Under the pieces are notes generated by a model that made no database searches, was not told the DNA's origin, and was given only the letters and a program-made list of their open reading frames with translations. The translations under genes were made by a program, and so were the position numbers. Below are positions 46,614-59,610 of a DNA stretch of 64,000 nucleotides, piece by piece. The first letter of the stretch is position 1. Every line of letters starts with the position of its first letter. The stretch spans positions 137,599,875 to 137,663,874 of the forward strand of contig CM034546.1 in assembly GCA_020055645.1 (NCBI GenBank). The letters are read 5' to 3'. This DNA is from Tomocerus qinae (lineage: Eukaryota; Arthropoda; Collembola; Entomobryomorpha; Tomoceridae).

Positions 46614-49600
46614 TTAGTAACAGAAAATTGCAACGAGCAACAACAATGACAAGAAAATCACTTTGTTAGCTCTTGAATGTTGCTCATCGCAGATTTTAGA
46701 TTTATTTATTGTAAGTATGCTGCTGATTGGTTTCTGCTGTACATACTTTTTTATATTATGTGCATGTACTTTATCCATGCTATTTTCCATATTATTTGGA
46801 TCACTGATTTTGTACGTAAGAGGACTGAGTACTTCGGTGATTACGTACGGCCCTTCATATTTTTTAGCCAAAGCAGAGGTGATACCTAATGCAGCGTTAG
46901 ATAACACATGTTTCCTTTTGAGAATAAGATCTCCTACTTGATAATGCAGGATTCTTTTGTTCCAGTTATAATATTTCATGCTTCTCATTTGTGCTGATGT
47001 TAAATTCTGTCGCACAATGTCATAAATGTGTGACATTTTTTCAGCATGTTCTACTACATTGTACTGCTCTCTGTTTACGTCCATATTATATACATTATCA
47101 AATGCAGTATAAAGTTCTCTTCCTGTCATTAAGTATGCAGGTGTATACTTAGTGGTATCATTTACAGCAGTTACTAATGCGAATTTTAATTCATCAATAT
47201 ATACATCCCAATCTTTGCATTTACTTATAGTGGCAATGATCATAGTCTTAACAGTTTGATTGTATCTCTCTGTTAAATTAGACTGGGGATGATAGGAGGA
47301 TATATTTATGTGCTTAATTCCTAAGTTAATGCACCAATTCTCAAACTCTCCAGACACAAATTGAACTCCATTATCCGTTAGTATTGACTGCGGCACTCCC
47401 CAATTGCAGATAGCTTTCCATATACAGTTAGTAACTTTTTCAGATGTAGCATTTCTAATAGGGAACAATTCTACCCATTTCGTAAAACTATCTACTAACA
47501 CTAGCAGGTAGCGATTGTGTTTGACACCTGGCGTATAAGGGCCCATTAAATCTATAGTCAGGTGCTGCCAAGGTCCTGATGAAGATGTTAGTTCTGTTAA
47601 GGCGGCTTTTCCTATCCGTTGTACTTTGGACAATTGACATGTCTCGCAACTTAACACATATTCAGTGATATCTTTAGCCATTTTAGGCCAGTGCATACGA
47701 GATGCAATTTTGCAGAACGTCTTCTGAGTGCCTAAGTGTCCAGCTACGATATCATCATGAAAGTATTTCATAATTGGCAATGTCAGAGACTTTGGCACAC
47801 AAATCAGCCAACTGCTGCAATCCGATTCCCATGGTTTCGTCGGATTCTTTTTATACTTAAGTAAAATATTATCTTCTGTTAAATCATAATTCTTATATTC
47901 TTTCAATACATATGCCTTCAAGGTGACATCCTCTGGCAATATGTTGCTTTGTAAATACTTAATAATAGCATTCCATTTATTATCAGCAATCTGCCCGTTG
48001 ATCAAATTAGTACGAGTGAATTCGGGGTATTTGTCCAACAAGAGGACTGTGGTTTCTGAGATGATATTGGTGATGGATGGCAATTCTGGACAGCCAACGC
48101 GACAATAGTCATTATGTACCAAATTTTCATTATTATCCCACAATGACGTATTTGGCTTACTACATATGACCTGTCCTGTACTATCCAAAATAGAGACATT
48201 CAATACATCCCTCATTCCACTCCAATTGTGGAGTACTCCCTTCCTCGCAGGCTCGCCTCCATTATCAAGCATCGTTGACCCATACACGTAATTAACTGCC
48301 CTTGACAAAGCATCAGCTGTTACATTATTTATGCCTTTACGGTACTTAATTTCGAAACTTAACCCTTGCAATTCAAGAGCCCATCTAGCTAATCTTCCAG
48401 TGAGGTCTTTTTGCTTAAGTAGCCAAATTAAAGCTTGATGGTCAGTTTCCATGATAAAACGAGTGTATTCAATGTAACCCTTAAATTTACGAATTGAATA
48501 AACAACTCCTAGGCATTCTTTTTCCGAAGTAGAGTAATTTCTTTCAGCTGGAGTCAAACCACGGCTAATAAACCATATAGGCGAAGGCTTCCCATCAACT
48601 GATTGCAATAATACTGCTCCTAATCCCTCATCACTAGCATCTGTTTGTATTATAAAGGGAATTCAAATCCGGTAGTGCCAACGCAGTTCTCATTGTTAAT
48701 TCTTGTTTTAAGTTAATGAAACTCTCTTCATGTATTCCACTCCAATTTTTTAAGGGAGCATTTCTTTTTTCAATTAGTGTGTAGAGAGGTGCTGCCTTTT
48801 GTGCAAAATGTTCCACAAATTGTCTATAATAATTGGCCATACCTAAGAAACCTTGCAACTGCCGTACAGTTCTTGGCCTGGGAAATTTACAATTGCTTCA
48901 ATTTTTGCTGGAGTGGTACTTATTTTTCCAGGTGTAATATGGAATCCCAAATACTCAATGCTTTGTGCACCGATTTGGCATTTAGCTGGGTTAATAGTGA
49001 GACCTTCAGCTGCTAATTTCTCCAGTACCTGGTTGACATGAATGATATGTTCGTGCCACGTGTCTGAGAAAATAATAATATCATCCAAGTACGCCATTAC
49101 ACATTTCCAGAACAAATCTCCAAGGCACTCATCCATCATTTTTTGAAAAATGGCGGCAGAATTTGATAAGCCAAAGCATAATACTTTAAATTGCCATAGT
49201 CCTTCCGGTGTATAGAAAGCAGTTTTATGTCGATCTCTAGCACATAGCTTTATTTGAAAGTACCCTTTGGAGCAGTCGAAAATTGTAAAATACTTGGCTT
49301 TACCAAGGTACTTCAACATATCATCTATTCTGTGCATTGGGCACTTAATAGGTACTGTGCATTTGTTCAGAGCACGAAAGTCTATGCACAATCTGAAGGT
49401 TCCATCCTTTTTTGGAACTAATACAGTTTCTGCTCTCCATGCACTAGTGGAAGGTTCGATTACTCCAAGCATTTTTAATTCGAGAAAGCATTTTTGTAGT
49501 AACTCTCTTTTAGCAGGAGTCATGGGTCTTTGTTGGCATGCCACAGGTTTTGCATCGCCAGTATCAATTTCGAATTCAAATCTCTTAGTGCAGCCAGGCT

Positions 49601-50132
49601 TTACATCAAATAGTTTTTCGTGTATTTTTAAGACTGCCTCTATTTCGGCTCTTTGCTTTTGAGTGCCTTTGAATGTTGACATGACAGTCTTAATTTTGTC
49701 ATTTTCATTTGTATCTATATTACAAACTCCATGCAGAATATTGGTACCAGGTGGAATGTAAAATGGTATTACTTCTTGGGACTCAGTGCCAACAATCCAT
49801 CCACCATCTTTAATTAGCGGGTTAATTCCCGTGGCTTTGAGAAAGTCTCTACCCAGTAACATGGGTCTGTGGAATAGGGGGTGAATGAAGAAAGTTTGCA
49901 CTTTTTCACCTCCTGGCCAATAAATAGGTATAGTAACTTTTTGTTTCAATTCTGTAGTACAGCCTACTAGATTTGCTGTCTCCTTAACATTCTCTATTTG
50001 AATATTGTACTTATCTAAAAGTGGTATTAATGGAGCACCGATAATTGACAGACTTGCTCCTGTATCTAATATAGCTGAAGTATTTGTGCCAAAACATGTA
50101 ATTTTGATTAGCGGATCAATACTGACATCCAA
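46614..50132 (-). mobile_element. pol region of the Gypsy-type element
   Basis: Domains in order: aspartic protease (LDTGASLSIIG), reverse transcriptase (LVPKKDGTFRLCIDFRALN, then the YLDDIIIFS box), RNase H (YSTSEKECLGVVY, METDHQALIWLL), integrase (HLGTQKTFCKIASRMHWPKM zinc-finger part, then IDLMGPYTPG, LTDNGVQFVSGEF) and a C-terminal GPY-like block (KKYEGPYVITEV). The region is interrupted about twice. Confidence 0.85.
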
Positions 50133-50269
50133 GCCATTTGGCTCATCATAATCTGAGTCATCAGAATCAGTATTGTCGTTATGATGCGAATTAGAGTGTG
50201 AATGTGATGAGTAGGAGGTATTGATTGCGTTTATTTTATTTTTGATTGGCTTACGAGGGACATCGGGGT

Positions 50270-51679
50270 TTATTGTTGACGCCCCCCGGCTCTCTCGTTT
50301 CCCGAATTAGGGTAGGAATTTTGATAATTGTTATTTTGCCAATTTTGCCTCTGGCCATAGCAATTTTTGGCAAATCTTTGTGGTGCCTGATTCCGAGTGT
50401 ACTGGTATTGTCCACGGAACATTGGTCGGTTATCATATTGTTGCTGGGGGCGGGGCCCATCATATTGCTGCTGAGGGCGAGGCCCATCATAGCTGCCAGG
50501 CGCTTGAAAGCGAGGGCTGTAGTTCATTTGATAATCATTGCCAAAGCGTCTTGGAGCTCGTGATTGCTGAGATAGTCCATGATAATAGGAAAATGCATCC
50601 AATGATGCTCCATGCAAATTGTTTGGCTTATCCTCTACTGTGTATGCAGAATTATTACTCCAAGTAGATATCTTGGACTGCCAACCCAGGGTGGGCTCCA
50701 AAGTCTGACTGGCTGGAGGTGGCGGCTTGTACATTCTTAGATTTAACAAGCACTCTTGGGCCTTGTATGCTGCCTCCATTAAGCTCTCAATTGTCTCAAA
50801 TTTTTGCCCATGTAGGTATCGTTGATAATCAGGGTGCATTTGCTTAAGTGTGCATTTAATGACATCTTCGTCATTTACTTTTCCAAATAAAGTTTCATGA
50901 AAGCCATAGATAGCCATGATGAATTCAGATAAGGGCTCATCTAATCCTTGGTAACGATCCTTGAGTTGTCTCAGCAACCTTTCTTTGTAGCCTGTGGCCT
51001 CGAATTGTTTGCGGAATTCATTTTTGAAAGTCTCCAGGCTGGAGAATCCTTCTCTAGTTAACTTAAATGCATACCAATTTTTTGCTTTGTCTTTTAGGCC
51101 AGCAGGTATGTACTTTTTTAGCAGAGACTCATCGGAGAGTTTATGGATACTCCGGAATAATTCCAGCTCTTTCAGATACTCATTGGGAGTTTTCTTGTCT
51201 TCGAAACCAAGAAATTCTGGAATTTGCACCAGCAACTTTGTATTTTTAAAGTCAGCATTAGCTGTAGCATTGACTTTTTGACTGGAGTCCTCATTTCCAG
51301 TTTTCACGATACCAGTACATGGAGAATTATCGTCTTTCTGGGTGATTAACTGAGACAATAAGTTATTTAGCGTTTCCATGTCAATCTCAGACTTTGAAGA
51401 ATTATTATTCTCAGTAGGGATAGGAATATTATTTGTCAACAGTGCATTTTCCTCGTTGACATTCTGGAGTATTTCCAGATTATTATCATTTTCAACATTA
51501 GTACTCTCATTCGGTACACTTAACAAATCCTGGAGAGCTTTCTCCATTTCGCTTTGATTTGCCTCCTCTTCCAAGACAACCGAGTTTAGTAATTGATTAT
51601 TTATTTGTTTCCTGACCGATCTAGTGATTGGTCTATGTGCTACTGCTGCCTTCGCACTAGTACCTACAGACTCTGCCAT
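50270..51679 (-). mobile_element. gag region of the Gypsy-type element (~469 aa)
   Basis: The middle resembles the retrotransposon gag capsid core (PEFLGFEDKKTPNEYLKELE, then LRQLKDRYQGLDEPLSEFI). The C terminus is rich in Gln, Arg, Asn and Tyr with a doubled YDGPRPQQQ and no CCHC zinc knuckle, so a basic disordered nucleic-acid-binding tail seems to replace it. Confidence 0.8.
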
Positions 51680-51803
51680 TATCCCAATTCTCTGGAAGAT
51701 AACTGGTGCCTTTCACTTAAAAGTTACCTCAGCAGCCAGCCCCTCTCGAATATAGTAATAATACAGAGTAGTATAGTACAGACCAAGTCGGACCGGCCCC
51801 CAA

Positions 51804-52174
51804 TTATAACACTAAAGGTTATATCCCAGGTTCCTTGGCTGACTTACAATACTCTTATGCAGTAATATGCAGTACGTATATAAGTAGTAATAATATACTA
51901 AGTACTATTTATGATCAATGCAATCATGCAGACAAATAAATAGTCTCGGTGTTTACTAGGCAAGGCAAGTCCATTCCTTAAAGGAATCAGAGACCACTTC
52001 TTGCAGTGAGAGGCAAATCATCTCTGAGCTCCCACTGCAGGAAGTCGTCCCTTTTATACCAGAATCTAGGAGGGGATCAGCCAATCAGCGGTCGTGGAAC
52101 ATTCCAATCATTCCATGGAATGTTTGGAATGTTCCAAACAACGACAAAATACTTGTCACCAGGCCGACGTAACA
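51804..52174 (-). repeat. 5' LTR of the Gypsy-type element
   Basis: 371 bp, partner of 45015-45385. Upstream relative to the element's transcription; it should hold the promoter. Confidence 0.9.
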
Positions 52175-52957
52175 ATATATGTAGCATAACCTGTCAATTG
52201 TTTATTTTATTTAGGTTAGGTTTGTTAGATCCGCAAAATATGGATATACCCAATGATTATTCCGACGATACTATTCCTTGCTAACTGTTTCGTAATTTTA
52301 TTTTTAATTTGTGAAACCAATTATTGGAATAAAACGAACAACCGGTAAGAAAGAAAAAGAGAAGCAGCTAGAACTTTTTTAGAACCATTCTTATCAGCGA
52401 TAAACATGTCATGCATAACGGAATACTAATTCATTTATAGCATAGCATAGAATTTCTTATCTCCTAGTCCTAACTTACCTTACTTTACTCTTCTAGATGT
52501 GGTAATTTATGCCAATTAGTGAAACATACCTTTATGCCAAAAGGAGAAAAAATTTATGCCAATAAGTTGGTTTTTATGCCAAAAGGTCTTTTTTTATTTT
52601 ATGCCAAAACGTGTATGACAATTAAGGGTAGGATTGGTAATGTAATTTGTAACACTGCATTTTGCGTTTCGCCCAATAAGACTTATTTAATGTTTCTATC
52701 ATGTTATTTTTTATTTTATACTATATTATTTGATGGAAGATGTTTTGGGCTCTTGCCCATGGGACATATTGCATATAAATTGAAGGATGTGCATTTTGTG
52801 TATTCAGTATTTACAGGTTAAAATATTAAAACAAAGATTAACTAATTTGCCTATTGCCTGATATACTTCTTACGCAGACAAAGGATTTTGTCAAGAGTAA
52901 CATTAATGTTTTTTAATTGCTATTCTGAATTTACATTTCACGAATTTCGATCAGCGC

Positions 52958-53117
52958 AAGCACGTATCCAGAGGGGGGGCCGGGCCTTCCCTAAGCTTCC
53001 AAAAAAAGGCGATTTTTTTGTCAAAAAAGACTAAAAATCCAAAAAATTTTCGCATGCCATAATTTTACTAATATATTTTGGTGTGCCCCCTTAAGCCAAA
53101 TTCCTGGATACGTGCTT
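52958..53117. mobile_element. MITE, 160 bp
   Basis: Perfect 14-bp inverted ends AAGCACGTATCCAG and CTGGATACGTGCTT, with G-runs just inside the left end and C-runs inside the right. No clear target duplication. Superfamily uncertain. Confidence 0.75.
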
Positions 53118-54740
53118 GGATCATCGTGACTTAATTAGCATTTCTACACACATAATTTTATATTGGGAACATAGGAAGAGCAAATGCCTGCCTATGATAG
53201 CATACAATTCATCGAAACTTATTTTTCTTAATTGTATTGAATATATTTTGAAGAGGGTCTACATGCCTTTTTTTGAAGTGACACTCAGTGCCAAATAAAC
53301 ACAGATTTAGATTCAATGTCAATCATTTTCTAATAGTAAGTTCTACGATTACTTTCAAATGCAAATTCTGTGCGTCGTGGGACTTTGACTCTGAGTAACG
53401 TGGGAAAACGACGGCGACGGGGCGAAAACACGAGATACTTTTTGTTCCTGAAAAATAAATAATTATTTTTTGCACTTTAAAACTAGTTAAATAGCTATAT
53501 TCTGAATCTGAACTCCAAAAAAAGATAAAATGAAGATAAAATGAAACCATTATTAACCAGATATTGAATGAACTACTCAATTCGGTTTTGATGATGAATT
53601 ATTCCATTACTACAAAAACATATTTCCGGTGGCTTAGATATTAGTAACAAAAAAAATCAGAACGATATTGAGTGTGCAGCTAAGAGTTACAGAAAGGAAC
53701 CATGTAGCAGTCCTCTGAATAGTCTCATCTCTAGATTCATGTTTCTACCTACATATTTATTGACAATTTACATCTAATTGTAAATGCTGAATCGAAAACT
53801 CTAAAATATTATTACATGAAAACAGCTGTTTCGTTTATTGACAAGAAAATGTGGTCAAAAATAATATTTGGTTGCATACCTGATTTGTCTCAATTCGTAT
53901 TTTGAAGAAATGTGATAAATACTATAGTAGAGGGTAACAACTAAAAACAGGGAGAGCAACTTGTGATTTAAAGAGTACTTCAATAAAGTCAATGCCAAAT
54001 AAAATAATTACCAACAAAATACAACTTTAATCAAATACGGTATGCGGAGATGGATTACATCGTGGAATAGTGCAGATAGAATCAAATGGGAAAATTTTAA
54101 AATGAGAAAATATTAGATGATACTAAACCATTATGGTAATAAATGAATAAGAATAACGGACTGAGGTTGACTTAACTGAACCATATAATTGTATAGTTCC
54201 TGCTGATAGAAACATACTTTGCCAATAGCCTATAGAATTTTAATGTTACAAGTAGTATAATATAGTAATGTGATTGGTTCTACTAAATAAGTATTCATGA
54301 ACCGATAGGCAAGACACTAGAAAGGCAAAGCCAAAATAACTATTTCCAACCTTTAGGCTTCAATTAATTTTACCGTTTTAAGTTGGAGAATGTTCAGGTT
54401 GAAGTTTAAGTAAACATTTTAAATTAAAGTGAACGGATTTGTTGATTATTGTAGTAATTTTTATCCAAAATGATAAGACGAAGTAATAAGCCTACTACAA
54501 GTTAGATATAATTGTGATGTCTTCGGGAGTGACCTTTATACAATTTCGATTGAACTTCACTTGGTAAGTTCGATTAATCGTTAAATTATCCATTTTCGGA
54601 GAATTTATTACCAGCATTTTCGTGAATATGAAATTTTATTTTATAAAATAAATTTTAATAAATTAAACTGACATTATCGCATTTACGTCTTAGTATGAAT
54701 TATATCTAATAGTTAGTCCAAGTATTGCTTGGATGGTTTG

Positions 54741-54897
54741 CAAGGTATGGAAATAAACCAGGCCAAAACAACTCAAAACCACTTACGGGGGACTGCAGTT
54801 GATCCAAAATCCGTAGTCTTGGATACTCCTTTGGCAATGGACAAAACTCCATAAGTGGTTTTGAGTGGTTTTATATCCGAATTATTTCCATACCTTG
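54741..54897. mobile_element. Foldback MITE, 157 bp
   Basis: Arms of about 50 bp, roughly 80% complementary: left CAAGGTATGGAAATAA, right TTATTTCCATACCTTG. The inner core CTCAAAACCACTTACGGGG resembles the core CCCAAAACCACTTATGGGG of 12920-13164, and both start CAAGG. Confidence 0.7.
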
Positions 54898-55179
54898 TAA
54901 CAGCGGTTACTATATCAACCTACCTTGGTTTGGCATATCCCATGCTAATTTATTTCATTAACATAGGATTGATCTTTGGCAATGTTATTTATTCAATGGC
55001 TTTGAAGCGATAGATTTAGCTAAAACAATTGAAAGCATTTAATGAATATTTACTGAAACAGAACTTGACCTAAATTACTGCTTAGTGTCAAAATTACCTA
55101 ACAGTTAGGTCTTGTTATGCAATTTGAATCATTTCCTATTTTAGAAAGTAGGTAGAATTAAGGAGATTATTGAGCAGTT

Positions 55180-57427
55180 TTAATCTTTATTAGTGACATT
55201 TACTGACAGTATCATATTTAGCGAATAAATTGCCACTTCGCTGAAGAAAGTAAACGTGGTTGACCTTTGCATGAAGAAAAACGGCCCTACATTGAATCGC
55301 ATTGCTCGGCAGCTTTGAACCTGCCTTCGAATAACAGGATCATTAAATCTTTGCCATTCGCCAATGATCCTTAAAGATTTCGTATTCATTGCAGCCATAA
55401 ATGGAATAACAATGGCTTCAATAGCCAGGACCGTCAAATTATACAAAGGCAGGAAAGCGTAGGCATGGATGGGTATCATATGAAACATTTTAACACATGC
55501 AAAATTACAAAGAACACTAATTAGAGCTCCGAAAAACAAAATTACAGGTGCGATTGGATAGACCAGGAGATAATTCACATCTAAATTTAAAATTCTTACT
55601 GCTCGGTACACTTTAAGAGCTTCTATTGGATTATTACTAAAAAAGAATTTTGTTTTAGCATATTTCTTGGTTTTTGAATTCTGTAGTATAATCAAATCTA
55701 ACCAAAACGAAATCGTGACACAGTAACAGATGCAAGTGTAAATGACAAAAAGAACAGGAAACCATAAATGAATTAGCAATATGACCAAAATGGGCACTGC
55801 GGTTGCACGGACAAGAAAATAATCCAGGCAAACAATTTTGAGGATGAACACAATTGGACTGAAATTTAAAAAGACAAGGAAAATCGATGCAAGAGCAGAG
55901 GTTCCAATTCCTATTGCAGTCATGACTTTAAAGCTGACTTCCAATATTCTCAACTCTTTGAAATTCCACTCTTCGGAATGGACTCGATACTTTTCTGAAA
56001 ACAACATTTTACTTTTACTGATTATTCATGATTGTCAAGTTGCTATCTAGAGTTTAGAAAGGAAATCTCTAGTTAAATAGAATAATATTATATTGAATAT
56101 TTTTACTATACAGAATATCTTTACTCTACATAAACATAATCTTTTAAACATAAAGTGGGACATGCGCATGGAATTCTGTATTAATGTATTAAGGTTTGTA
56201 TATTTGTCCGTAATATTTTGTAATTAATGAGTAAGGGTAATATTTTGCAATTAACCCTAGCCATTTTAAGAAGCATACAGGCGTATGCAAGAGATTTTAA
56301 ATGCCTGGCTTAGTGAAACTATCGACTACACAACCTCGGGGATTTTGCTATGCCTCAAGAATTTATTGCTCTTTCTAATGATGTATATATGAGGTTATGT
56401 GGTCGCTTATAGCGGCTGTAAGAAATAAAATAATACAAAAAAGTTGACCAAAATAAACATTAAATACTAACATGCACACAGGTGTAGGCTCAGAGGTTTC
56501 GTAATTACGTGGGTCTGCATCTAGAGCCCTTGCTGTATTGACTATGCCATGAGAGTAGAAACCCGGAACCCTGACTTTCTCACGTGTATGCAATGGCCGT
56601 CACCGTACTCTTAATACATTGCCTACACCCGTGTGCATGTTAATAGGAACTGTGCAAAAAATATGTTAGTATGGCTAGGGTTAATGAGCAAGGACTAGAC
56701 TTAGACTATCAGTGGAGTCCAATCAACGGTCTATGAATTTCGGGCCAATGCGCATTCGCTAGAAATTTACTGATTTCAACATTTTCTAGCACACTTTGTG
56801 TGCTAGGATTCAGCTAGTTATATAGAATATTATTATATAGAATATTACATAGATTATTATTATATAGAATATTATATAGATTATTATTATATAGAATATT
56901 ATATAGATTATTATTATATAGAATATTATATAGATTATTATTATATAGAATATTATATAGATTATTACTATAGAATATTATATAGATTATTATTATATAG
57001 AATATAATATAGAATAGTATAATAGTAGGTAGGCAATGAAGATTGTAATACCGTATGAAGTTCTGTCGAATTGAAGAACGGCGTTAACAGTGTGGCAGAC
57101 GTGATTTCTTCTTGAAATTATAACAAAATTTAGAAATTGTGATAAAGAAAAAATGAGTGTAAATAAAAAAAAAATAATGATTTGAGAGACGGTTAGAGAC
57201 GGACTAAATATTTGTACTATTAGCGTAGCAACTATAAATAAATTAATAAAAACGCCAAGAAGTTGAAAAAGCAGAAAAACGACTTTCTTTTTTCTGCTGA
57301 AAATCAAATACATCCGATTAGTAGTCTGACAAAAACAAAATGGGGATGCAAATAAATTGTGGACAAAAATCTTAAAAAATGTATTCAGTGAACTTAGCAG
57401 CAAAGCAGAGCAAGTAGGATGTGCCAT
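55180..57427 (-). CDS. Gustatory-type chemoreceptor (7-TM)
   Basis: Two minus-strand exons, 57052-57427 (ATG at 57427) and 55180-55994; the phases agree (one base plus two), giving 396 aa, the usual length of insect-type gustatory receptors. Hydrophobic segments include FLLFQLLGVFINLFIVATLI, IIIFFLFTLIFSLSQFLNFV, ILVILLIHLWFPVLFVIYTC and VILFFGALISVLC, consistent with seven helices. The C terminus FFFMQRSTTFTFFSEVAIYS matches the conserved final helix, where the family has a Thr-Tyr-rich motif. The protein should be a ligand-gated cation channel subunit of sensory neurons with an intracellular N terminus. The intron (55995-57051) has been invaded by a Helitron, a nested piggyBac-like MITE and a minisatellite, yet the splice sites are intact. 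The ligand is unknown. Confidence 0.8.
56118..56817 (+). mobile_element. Non-autonomous Helitron, 700 bp including a nested insertion
   Basis: Begins TCTTTACTCTACATAAACAT after host A and ends hairpin CTAGCACAC-TTT-GTGTGCTAG, then CTAG and host T, as in the copy at 11380-11602. It differs by a short local duplication (GTAATATTTTG.AATTAA, twice) and the piggyBac-like insertion 56255-56680. Confidence 0.85.
56255..56680. mobile_element. piggyBac-like MITE, 426 bp, nested in Helitron
   Basis: Ends CCCTAGCCAT and ATGGCTAGGG are inverted repeats, flanked on both sides by TTAA (56251-56254, 56681-56684). TTAA duplication with CCCTAG-type ends is diagnostic of the piggyBac superfamily. No transposase inside. 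Confidence 0.85.
56819..57010. repeat. AT-rich minisatellite, 27-bp unit
   Basis: About six or seven copies of ATATAGAATATTATATAGAT followed by TATTATT, starting directly after the Helitron 3' end and stopping about 40 bp before the receptor's first donor site (minus strand). Confidence 0.9.
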
Positions 57428-59610
57428 CGTGATCTATTTCGTTTTAAACGCACCTGTAGTGATTGTTTCTTTTATATAGAAAGCAGAATCGGAAAAGAAA
57501 TGATAAAAACTGATACTGATGTTTCCAAACTATAAAAGTTATAACTAATCCCAATTATGGTATATTGTATATAAATAGAATCATGAATTTTAGAGTGTAT
57601 ATTGAATTAAAGACTTAATTTAATACAAGCTGTATCTGATTTCTTGCCAGCACTACCAAAACAATTCTAGTAGGTCCAATAGACTCAGAGCTGTTGATGT
57701 CAATCTAAATATAATAAATATTTCGTGGAATTCTTGTAAATACTTATAAATACGAAGTAAATAAGTTTTGCATTCTTATCTGACTTACTTCATTTAAAGT
57801 TGCTAGATATGCGAAACTTATATTATCTTGTCTAGTACTGCCAATATAGTTACCTTATAGTCCACATATAAAGAAACTTCTAAAACCCTATGGGAATCCA
57901 ACGGCAAATGAAATATGGATTAGAATGATAACAAAATCCCACAGTTTTCTGTTTTGTGCTTCTATTAAGTGTTATTTGTATTACTAGTTTAACGGAGAAT
58001 TGTATTGGCTGGACTATTCTCATTAAAATTCATTCGAATTATATTCAATTAGAGGTTAGAACCATTGCGATTCGTTTAACTTACTGAAACTTTTGTTTGT
58101 GGCAAACATTTTATCAGCTTAACATTAGCACATTATTTGCAAGAAATGATTTTAATTCGACTTGATTTATGTGAATGTCTGGAATAACAGTAAATTGGCA
58201 TGTAGAGTGTTAAGATATCACCCAGTATCCAATTTGCACGCTATATATCTATATTTATGAAATAAGACTTTTTCGCTCGTTCGAATGCGTTCGCTTTCAG
58301 CAATTGTTATATTAATGTTAGAATATAACACTATAATTCAGTGCTATATTGGGCTATCCTATACTTGTATCTATTTTACATTCAGATTACTTTATGCTGA
58401 CTGTATAAAGTTTTTAGGGATTTTCTTGCTTAGGAGGATCTCTCTGAACTTTTCACTACCGACTTTCGTATATTATGTTACTACGCAAGTGACATTTGTA
58501 TATAGAATATCAATTAAAGCATTCATATAGGTAAGTTCTATATTCCATTATATTTTATACGTTATTATATTATCTAACTGAGCATTATTTTGATGTACAC
58601 AAAGCAGAATTTTTGGTCCTTTTAAAGGCTAAATCGGCTCACCCAGAAAAACATTTGAAAGTCATTCTGTGGCCATACAGTTTGTTAAGCGATACAAAAA
58701 TGTTGTCAGAACGTAATAATATTATTGTCGCAATTTAATGCAATGGTGTAGTAACTGCACATGGTTGAGGTATGAAGGACTAAATCGATTAAACTTGTCG
58801 CAAGTGAACAGTCATTGCCATGATATCGCTGTTGGTATTGTGTGGTGAAGTGTAAACTGCATAGGAATAAATGATTTGTAATTTCATTTTAACAGTGGGA
58901 CCTCAAATATTTAAGCTTAGGCTTATAGGCCATACTTTCAATGACAGATGATGATCGATCTATTTTAAACATACTGTTTCAGTAATATCAGGACGTTTTT
59001 TATTTTGGGTATTTAAAAGCGTATATACTAGTTATAATTGGCGATCTGCTTAATCTCACTCACACAACGATCATAATGTATTACATTAACACAAAATATT
59101 GCTGTTCTTTGCTATAATTAATTTCCAGTTGTGGCTGTTCGTATGTCTATGGGCGAAACTGGGAATATTATTTGAATGCGGAAATTAGTATAATATTATA
59201 TTATACTTTGCATACCACGTTTGAATTTTTTTGAATAATTCAGCTTCAATAATTTCTATTCTCGTTTGGTCTTTGCAAATTTACCAGATAAAAGTATTCC
59301 TTTCAAGGACATGCTTAAACAAACTCATTATGCATCCCAAAATGATGTCTGTCGTCTGTGGTCATAAATAAACTAGATATATAAAAATGCCAAATGGTGC
59401 ATAATCCTTAGAACCTTTTACGATATATAATTAGTACGTGGAAGTACATTTTTACCACAATATGGACATTCAAAACAATAATTGGTGCGATTATTAAACC
59501 AATGCTGACTAGTTAGTTAGTTATTTAGATAGTTTAATTTTTATTTTAAAGAGTTCAACGGATTTTATTCATAAATAACGATTAATTAATACATGATCGA
59601 GCTCATAGTT
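57428..59610. other. Intergenic, 2.2 kb
   Basis: AT-rich spacer upstream of the gustatory-type receptor and downstream of the basic secretory protein gene. The frame at 58285-58530 has no domain and is probably chance. Confidence 0.5.

Larger units (their letters stand above)
45015..52174 (-). mobile_element. Ty3/Gypsy-type LTR retrotransposon, 7160 bp
   Basis: Two 371-bp LTRs in direct orientation flank gag, pol and an extra 3' frame, all on the minus strand. A 5-bp duplication ATATA flanks the element. A purine tract (GGGGGGAGGG, read on the minus strand) sits next to the 3' LTR, and a T-GGGGGCC start follows the 5' LTR as a presumed primer site. The LTRs look identical by eye, so the insertion is recent. 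The order protease-RT-RNase H-integrase with a GPY-type integrase end marks Ty3/Gypsy. It looks nearly whole, with roughly two interruptions in pol. Confidence 0.9.
52175..55179. other. Intergenic, 3 kb
   Basis: Contains a cluster of TTTATGCCAA motifs (52508-52600), a MITE (52958-53117) and a foldback element (54741-54897). A stretch at 52212-52282 has an acceptor-like TTTATTTAG, a short frame ending DYSDDTIPC and AATAAA at about 52328; it could be an orphan last exon, but no matching upstream exon was found. Confidence 0.5.

Noticed and set aside
52519-52821. 100-codon frame on the plus strand
   Set aside because: Starts within repeated TTTATGCCAA units and lacks domains; likely chance.
56375-56593. 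Minus-strand 72-codon frame in the receptor intron
   Set aside because: Entirely within the piggyBac-like MITE; no transposase motif.
58285-58530. Hydrophobic 81-codon frame as an extra chemoreceptor exon
   Set aside because: No conserved receptor motif and no compatible second exon nearby; AT-rich DNA often gives such frames.
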